Position numbers and translations under genes: made by a program
The notes under the pieces: model-generated
Databases searched by the model: none
Told to the model about the DNA's origin: nothing
Seen by the model: the letters and a program-made list of their open reading frames with translations, nothing else
Shown here: in pieces, positions 59,521 to 64,000 of the stretch
Position numbering within the stretch: the first letter of the stretch is position 1
Layout: each line of letters opens with the position of its first letter
DNA from: Blastococcus sp. MG754426
Lineage (GTDB): Bacteria > Actinomycetota > Actinomycetes > Mycobacteriales > Geodermatophilaceae
Length of the DNA: 64,000 bases
NCBI RefSeq assembly: GCF_021699055.1
Contig: NZ_SSXC01000007.1
Location: forward strand, 22,036-86,035
Reading direction: 5' to 3'

Positions 59521-59547
59521 CCATTGTCGACAAAGCGCCGACAATGG
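59521..59547. repeat. 9-bp inverted repeat CCATTGTCG/CGACAATGG
   Basis: CCATTGTCG (59521-59529) and CGACAATGG (59539-59547) with a 9-nt spacer adjoin the first 23-bp repeat. The AT content is higher than in the surroundings. It looks like an operator or a protein-binding element. Confidence 0.6.
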
Positions 59548-59607
59548 ATCACCGGCCGTCGCGGAAAATGATCACCGGCCGTCGCCGGAAATGATCACCG
59601 GCCGGGT
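59547..59607. repeat. Tandem 23-bp direct repeats, 2 full and 1 partial
   Basis: Units start GATCACCGGCCGTCG and repeat exactly every 23 bp at 59547, 59570 and 59593; the third keeps only its first half. Each unit carries a TGATCA or GGATCA word. The array lies downstream of the unknown gene and about 430 bp upstream of cheB. Its role is not known. Confidence 0.7.
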
Positions 59608-59664
59608 CGGGCGATGATCAGACGCCGAACCGGGAAGGCGTGGCGCGGAGGGGCCGCGGGCCGG

Positions 59665-60567
59665 TCAGGAGAGGGCGGCGACGCGCCGACCCGGCGCACG
59701 GAGCACCGCGGCGTTCTCGCCGCCGAGCAGGTCGTCGAGCACGATCGCCTGGACGCAGCCGGCCACGGCGTTCCACACGCCGGCGGCGCCGTCGTGCAGG
59801 TCGAAGCCGCCGTCGAGGAAGGCCTGGACGGCCAGCAGCTGCGCCGCGGCCAGCGCCCGGGTGCGCCCGGAGACGTGCGCACCCCAGGAGGCCTCGTGCA
59901 TGGCGGTGGCCCAGGGACGGTGCGCGGCGCGGCCCTCGTCGACGGCCAGGCGCCAGCGCGACCGGCCGGCGTCGTCCAGGTCGCGGACGGCGGCGAGGAA
60001 ACCGGTCAGCTCCTCGGCGTCCGCCAGCCCCCAGCCGGTGGGTCCGGCCAGCGGGCCGGCGTCCAGGGCGCGGTCGAAGGCCGCGGTCAGCTCACGGCGC
60101 ACCAGCGGCGGCAGCACGCCGGCGGCCCAGAAGCCGACGGCGGCGTCGGCCAGCACGTCGGCGGCCTGCTCCCACGTGCCGGGGTCGACCCGGTCGGCCA
60201 GCGGGTGCTCGTGGCCCAGGACGTCCTCGCGCAGCAACCGCTCCAGCGTCGGGGCGTCGCCGATGGTGCCGAGCTCCAGCTGGCGCACCAGGAGGGCGGT
60301 GCGGTCACCGGCGCCCTCGGCGGCGTCGGCCGCGGTGCGCACGTGGGGTACGGCGGCGGCCATCTCCCGCGCCCGTCGGTTCCGGACGGCCCGCACCCCG
60401 CGCTGCTCGCGGTCCAGCCCGCGGGCGGGGTGGGCACCGGCGAGGCGGGCGAGCGCCGGCTCGTCGGCCCCCAGGCCGGCGAGCAGCACCTCGGCGACCT
60501 GCCGGCCGGCGGGCAGGCGGACCAGGTCGAAGCCGAGGGTGGCGGCACTCACCAGCGAGTAGGGCAC
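59665..60567 (-). CDS. Unknown protein within the chemotaxis region
   Basis: This 300-aa protein was not recognised. It is rich in Ala, Leu, Arg and Asp, mainly helical, and has no signal peptide. Its sequence shows an Asp-rich C-terminal half with two patterns, WGLADAEELTGFLAAVRDLDD and ATAMHEASWGAHVSG. GTG 60567 has GGAGG at a good distance. It sits between cheW and cheB on the same strand but is separated from cheW by terminator hairpins, so it may have its own promoter. A role in signalling is only suggested by position. Confidence 0.6.
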   Translation of the reverse strand: MPYSLVSAATLGFDLVRLPAGRQVAEVLLAGLGADEPALARLAGAHPARGLDREQRGVRAVRNRRAREMAAAVPHVRTAADAAEGAGDRTALLVRQLELGTIGDAPTLERLLREDVLGHEHPLADRVDPGTWEQAADVLADAAVGFWAAGVLPPLVRRELTAAFDRALDAGPLAGPTGWGLADAEELTGFLAAVRDLDDAGRSRWRLAVDEGRAAHRPWATAMHEASWGAHVSGRTRALAAAQLLAVQAFLDGGFDLHDGAAGVWNAVAGCVQAIVLDDLLGGENAAVLRAPGRRVAALS

Positions 60568-60750
60568 GGTGCGCCTCCAGGGCTCCGGGGAACGGGACGG
60601 ACCCATGCTGGCTGCCCGGACGGGGCGGCACCATGCACCCGTCACCCCATCGCAGGAGCGCAGGCACCCCTACAGCGCGTGTCACCCCGTGTGCGGTCAG
60701 CAATCGCTCACATTGAGTCACCATCCGCTACCCGGCGGTGGGACCCCGGC

Positions 60751-60770
60751 CGTTCCGGTTGCCCGGAACG
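60751..60770. terminator. Small hairpin CGTTCCGG-TTGC-CCGGAACG
   Basis: A perfect 8-bp stem with a 4-nt loop, just beyond the main terminator of the cheA-cheW run. Confidence 0.5.
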
Positions 60771-60772
60771 CA

Positions 60773-60806
60773 CGAGCGGCGGGGAGGTGGTCCTCCCCGC
60801 CGCTCG
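60773..60806 (-). terminator. Strong terminator of the cheA-cheW operon
   Basis: CGAGCGGCGGGGAGG (60773-60787) and CCTCCCCGCCGCTCG (60792-60806) form a perfect 15-bp stem with a TGGT loop, 17 nt beyond the cheW stop. Confidence 0.85.
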
Positions 60807-60823
60807 CCGTCACGACCCGATCG

Positions 60824-61276
60824 CTACGCGCTGACGGCCTTCTGGACGTCCAGGGCCAGCAGCAGCTTCCCGTCGAGCTTGTAGGCGCCGCGGATGAGAT
60901 CGCGGGCCTGACCCTCCAGGGTGTCCGGCGGCGCCTCGAAGTCGCTCGCGTCGACGTCGACCACGTCGGCGATGGAGTCGACCAGCATGCTCACGGCCTC
61001 ACCGTGCAGCCGGACGACGATGACGACCGGGTCGGTGCCCTCGGGGCGGGCCGGCCGGCCGAGCCGCTCGCGGAGCTCGATGGCGGTGACCACCTGCCCG
61101 CGGAGGTTGATCAGGCCGGCGACGGCGGTCGGGGCGAGCGGCACGCGGGTGAGCTGCTGGCTGCGCAGCACCTCCTGCACGTGCTCGACCTCGATGCCGT
61201 ACAGGTCGCCGTCCAGCCGGAAGGTGGCCAGCTGGCCGCTGGTCGCGGGGGCGAGCATGCGGGTCGGAGCGGTCAC
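60824..61276 (-). CDS. cheW: Chemotaxis coupling protein CheW
   Basis: This 150-aa protein is a single CheW domain (GQLATFRLDGDLYGIEVEHVQEVL, then VPLAPTAVAGLINLRGQVVTAIELRERLG) that joins chemoreceptors to CheA. GTG 61276 begins 1 nt after the cheA stop, so the two are co-translated. A strong hairpin ends the unit after cheW. It shares the domain also found twice at the C-terminus of CheA. Confidence 0.94.
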   Translation of the reverse strand: MTAPTRMLAPATSGQLATFRLDGDLYGIEVEHVQEVLRSQQLTRVPLAPTAVAGLINLRGQVVTAIELRERLGRPARPEGTDPVVIVVRLHGEAVSMLVDSIADVVDVDASDFEAPPDTLEGQARDLIRGAYKLDGKLLLALDVQKAVSA

Positions 61277-61277
61277 G

Positions 61278-63728
61278 TCAGACCTCCAGCAGGGAGTCGG
61301 GGACGCCGGCCGGCGTCGAGGAGGAAGGGGCCGAGTAGAAGGCCGGGTCGGCGGCGAGGATCGCGGCCCGGACGTCGAGCAGCTCGGTCACCTTGTCGCC
61401 GAGGACGGCGGAGCCGAGCAGGCCCATGTCGTCGATGTCGCTGCGCACCGCGGCCTCGCCGTCGACGATGTCGAGGATCTCCTCGACGACGATCGCGACG
61501 CTGCGGCCGTGGTCGGAGTAGACGATGACCTCCAGCACCTCGCGGTCGGTCTCGCCGTAGGCGCCCAGGTGCCGGTCGAGGCGCACCATCGGCAGGATCG
61601 CGCCGCGGTACTGCACGACCTCCCGGTTGCCGACCTTCTCGACCGCCTCGCTGCGCACCTGCTCCAGGCGGGTGACGGTGTCCAGCGGGATGGCGACCCG
61701 GCGACCACCGCCGATGGCGGCCAGGAGCATGCGCTGCCGGTCGGTCTCGGCCGACACGGTCTGCAGCGAGCCGGCGCGCGCCTCCTGGCGGTCGGTCGTC
61801 TCGGTCCGCAGCGCGCGGCGGGCGAGCGCCTGCACGTCGAGGATCAGCGCGACGGTGCCGTCACCGAGGACGGTGGCCCCCGAGTAGAGGCCGATCGCCT
61901 TGAGCTGTCCGCCGACCGCCTTGACGACGATCTCCTCGGTGTTGATGACCCGGTCGACCACGAGGCCGAAGCGCCGGCCCTCCGAGCGCAGGACGGCGAT
62001 GACGACGTGGCCGTCGTGGCGCTCGGAGGTGAGGCCGAGGACGTCGGTGAGCCGGACCAGCGGGAGCAGCTCGCCGCGGAGGCGGTAGACCTGCGCGCCG
62101 CCGACCTCCTCGACGGCGTTCGCCGCCTTCTCGGCGTCGAGGCTGACCAGCTCCTGCAGGCTGATCTGCGGGATCGCGTACCGGTCGGAGGCGCACTCGA
62201 CGGTCAGCGCGGGGACGATCGCCAGGGTCAGCGGGATGCGCAGGCGGCAGACGGTGCCCACGCCCGGGTCGGACTCGACCTCGATGGTGCCGCCGATCGA
62301 CTCGATGTTGGTCTTGACGACGTCCATCCCGACGCCCCGGCCGGAGACGTTGGTGACCGCCGCGGCGGTGGAGAAGCCGGGCAGGAAGATCAGCTGCAGG
62401 ACGTCCGCCGGGCTCATCCGGTTCAGCGCCTCCTGCGTGAGCAGGCCGCGCTGCACGGCCTTGGCGCCGAGCTTCGCCGGGTCGATGCCGGCGCCGTCGT
62501 CGGCGACCTCGACCACCACCTGCCCGCTCTCGTGGCGGGCGCGCAGGGTCAGGACGCCCTCGGCGGGCTTGCCGGCCTTCTTCCGCGCCTCGGGGGCCTC
62601 GATGCCGTGGTCGACGGAGTTGCGGACCAGGTGGGTCAGCGGGTCCTTGACCGCCTCGAGCAGCGTCTTGTCGAGCTCGGTGTCGCGCCCCTCCATCTCC
62701 AGCCGGATCGACTTCTTGAGCTGGAGGCCGAGGTCGCGGACGACGCGGGGCAGCTTGGACCAGATGTGGTCGATCGGCTGCATGCGCGTCTTCATGACGC
62801 CCTCCTGCAGCTCGCTGGCGATGAGGTTCAGCCGCTGGGAGGCGCGGATCAGGTCGGTGTCGGTCTGGCGGGCGACGTTCTGCACGATCTGGTTGCGGGT
62901 GAGCACCAGCTCACCGACCAGGAGCATCAGCTCGTCGAGCAGGTCGACGTCGACGCGGATCGTGCTGTCGGCGACGGCGCGGCGGGCCTGGCCGCCGGCG
63001 GCATCGGCGGCGGGGGCGCCCTCCCCCTCGGGGTGGTCGGCGACGGCGGGCTCGGGCACCGGGTGCTCCTCGGCGACGGGGGCCGGCGCGACCGGCTCCT
63101 CGGGCAGGTCGGCCCGCAGGTCCTCCTGCGGGGTCTCGGGCAGTTCCTCGACGGCGGGAGCGGGGACGGCCGCGGCGCGCGGGGCACGCTTGGCGGGGGC
63201 CCGCTTCGCCGGGGCCTTCTTGGCCGGGGCCTTCTTCGCCGCGGCCTTCTTCGCCGCGGCCTCCTGGGCCGCGGGTGCCTCGGCCGCGGGGGGCTCGACC
63301 ACGGGGGGCTCGGCCACGGTCGCCTCGGTGGCGGAAGCCGGTCCGTCCTCCATCGCGGCGCTGATCCCGGCGACGACGGCCGAGACGTCGACCGAGCCCT
63401 CACCCCCGGAGGCCTCGATCGAGGCGAGCAGCGAGCGGACCGTGTCGACCATCTGCAGCAGCACGCTGGTGCGCTGAGGGGTCAGGGCGAGCTCGCCGTC
63501 CCGCAGGCGGGACAGCATGTTCTCGCCGACGTGGGTGACCTCCTCCAGGCGGTTGAACGCCAGGAAGCCGCTCGTGCCCTTGATCGTGTGGATGGTCCGG
63601 AAGATGCTGGACAACCGCTCCCGGGAGTCCGGCTCCTGCTCGAGCGCGACCAGGTCGGTGTCGAGCTGGTCGAGGTTCTCGTGGCTCTCCACGAGGAACT
63701 CCTCGACGATGTCGTCCAGACCGTCCAC
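61278..63728 (-). CDS. cheA: Chemotaxis sensor kinase CheA
   Basis: This 816-aa kinase has an N-terminal HPt domain with phosphorylated H47 (HTIKGTSGFL), a long low-complexity linker of about 130 residues, the dimerisation helices, GHKL ATPase motifs (LVRNSVDHGIE, DDGAGID, GRGVGMDVVKTNIESIGG) and two C-terminal CheW-type domains in tandem rather than one. There is no clear CheY-binding P2 domain. The linker has Ala/Pro/Lys repeats like PAKKAPAKRAPAKRAP. GTG 63728 has GAAGG six bases upstream. It phosphorylates CheY and CheB in response to receptor state. Confidence 0.95.
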   Translation of the reverse strand: MDGLDDIVEEFLVESHENLDQLDTDLVALEQEPDSRERLSSIFRTIHTIKGTSGFLAFNRLEEVTHVGENMLSRLRDGELALTPQRTSVLLQMVDTVRSLLASIEASGGEGSVDVSAVVAGISAAMEDGPASATEATVAEPPVVEPPAAEAPAAQEAAAKKAAAKKAPAKKAPAKRAPAKRAPRAAAVPAPAVEELPETPQEDLRADLPEEPVAPAPVAEEHPVPEPAVADHPEGEGAPAADAAGGQARRAVADSTIRVDVDLLDELMLLVGELVLTRNQIVQNVARQTDTDLIRASQRLNLIASELQEGVMKTRMQPIDHIWSKLPRVVRDLGLQLKKSIRLEMEGRDTELDKTLLEAVKDPLTHLVRNSVDHGIEAPEARKKAGKPAEGVLTLRARHESGQVVVEVADDGAGIDPAKLGAKAVQRGLLTQEALNRMSPADVLQLIFLPGFSTAAAVTNVSGRGVGMDVVKTNIESIGGTIEVESDPGVGTVCRLRIPLTLAIVPALTVECASDRYAIPQISLQELVSLDAEKAANAVEEVGGAQVYRLRGELLPLVRLTDVLGLTSERHDGHVVIAVLRSEGRRFGLVVDRVINTEEIVVKAVGGQLKAIGLYSGATVLGDGTVALILDVQALARRALRTETTDRQEARAGSLQTVSAETDRQRMLLAAIGGGRRVAIPLDTVTRLEQVRSEAVEKVGNREVVQYRGAILPMVRLDRHLGAYGETDREVLEVIVYSDHGRSVAIVVEEILDIVDGEAAVRSDIDDMGLLGSAVLGDKVTELLDVRAAILAADPAFYSAPSSSTPAGVPDSLLEV

Positions 63729-63834
63729 TGCTGCCTTCTCTCTTGTCGCGACGGGGCACGGGTGGCCCCGCTGGGGTGTTCGGCGGTGGTCGCCGGGGGT
63801 CAAGGTGAATCCGCGCGGACGCCCGCCGGCCGTG

Positions 63835-63842
63835 TTATCGGC
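63835..63842 (-). promoter_or_regulatory. Sigma28-like -10 box GCCGATAA upstream of cheA
   Basis: On the minus strand GCCGATAA is a perfect match to the sigma28 -10 element. The -35 at N15 is weak (CGGT instead of TAAA). It lies about 107 nt upstream of cheA. Confidence 0.5.
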
Positions 63843-63913
63843 AGTGCGGCGCCCGCAACCGACCCCCGTCGGGGTGGCGCCGGGCCGGCGCGGTGGCCGG
63901 CCCGGCGGTCCGC

Positions 63914-64000
63914 TCAGTAGGTGAACTGCCCGACGGTGGTGCGCAGGTCGGCGGCCATCCGGGACAGCTCGTCGACCGCCGTGCGGGTCTGGGTCAGCGC
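63914..64000 (-). CDS. Methyl-accepting chemotaxis protein, C-terminal end only
   Basis: Only the last 28 residues (ending LTQTRTAVDELSRMAADLRT then TVGQFTY) lie inside the window, upstream of cheA in reading order. They have the heptad pattern of MCP tails after the signalling domain (A-x-x-L-S-R-M-A-x-D-L-R). The receptor body, its sensor and methylation sites are outside. It lacks the C-terminal NWETF-type CheR/CheB tether. Confidence 0.65.
   Translation of the reverse strand, partial: ALTQTRTAVDELSRMAADLRTTVGQFTY

Larger units (their letters stand above)
59193..59664. other. Intergenic region between the unknown gene and the cheB operon
   Basis: With the 5' region of cheB this gap spans 545 bp. 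It contains the sigma28 promoter, an inverted repeat and tandem 23-bp repeats. A plus-strand open frame at 59226-59441 has an atypical composition and no start context and is not called as a gene. Confidence 0.5.

Noticed and set aside
60087..60724. Alternative minus-strand frames inside the unknown chemotaxis-region gene
   Set aside because: They start without ribosome-binding sites and have biased Pro/Arg/Ser composition, unlike the frame chosen for the 300-aa gene.

Overview
The window is very GC-rich, uses many GTG starts and has TANNNT -10 boxes placed 6-8 nt ahead of start codons, which points to a high-GC actinomycete. The combination of an NDMA-type alcohol dehydrogenase (a family tied to mycofactocin), CO-dehydrogenase-type molybdenum accessory genes, a DUF222/HNH (13E12-like) gene and a full chemotaxis cluster suggests a motile member of the Geodermatophilaceae (Blastococcus, Geodermatophilus or Modestobacter). 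This assignment is inferred from gene content, not from a marker gene. No rRNA, tRNA, CRISPR array, prophage or intact insertion sequence was recognised.

Layout. 1-10 kb: an incomplete FAD monooxygenase, the alcohol dehydrogenase, a fused MoxR-AAA/VWA protein, a lipoprotein, and a minus-strand coxD-coxE-xdhC-MOSC run. 8.7-14.5 kb: an M18 aminopeptidase, a PRC-barrel stress protein, DUF3097, an aldo/keto reductase and an MFS carrier. 14.6-21.7 kb: molybdenum biology, with moaA-moaD on plus and a probable six-gene minus-strand operon (HTH-TOBE regulator, modA, modB, modC, mocA, moaE), separated by a CsbD-like protein, a GAF protein and an SMP-30 hydrolase. 21.8-28.6 kb: a DUF2786 protein, an array of GTTCCCGCGGGAAC palindromes around a broken DUF222/HNH gene with a LexA box on its start codon, recQ, and a NodU/CmcH-type carbamoyltransferase. 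28.7-41.9 kb: housekeeping and lipid genes (acyl-CoA dehydrogenase, acyl-ACP desaturase, LCP protein, xthA, yaaA), a GAF-PAS-PAS-GAF-PP2C sensor phosphatase, a DbpA-like helicase and an amidase. 41.9-52.8 kb: a divergent zwf-like gene overlapping a GH15 gene, the giant NAD-glutamate dehydrogenase, small membrane proteins and an orphan AAA ATPase, with four related TCTA/TAGA palindromes in the gaps. 52.8-55.3 kb: a second PP2C sensor phosphatase facing an RsbW-like ATPase. 55.4-64 kb: chemotaxis genes, all on minus: mcp (3' end only), cheA, cheW, an unknown gene, cheB, cheR, then two CheY-CheX pairs.

How the parts fit. The mod, moa, moc, cox-accessory and xdhC genes together serve uptake of molybdate and insertion of the molybdenum cofactor into hydroxylases whose structural subunits are not in the window. 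The chemotaxis genes carry sigma28-like promoters ahead of cheB and cheA, so they are probably co-regulated with flagella. The two SpoIIE-type phosphatases and the RsbW-like ATPase suggest partner-switching control of a stress sigma factor. The strongest unexplained signals are non-coding: the 23-bp direct repeats upstream of cheB, the TCTA/TAGA palindromes, and the GTTCCCGCGGGAAC array. The strongest protein oddity is the zwf-like enzyme whose sugar-phosphate-binding motif is changed next to a gene expected to release free glucose.
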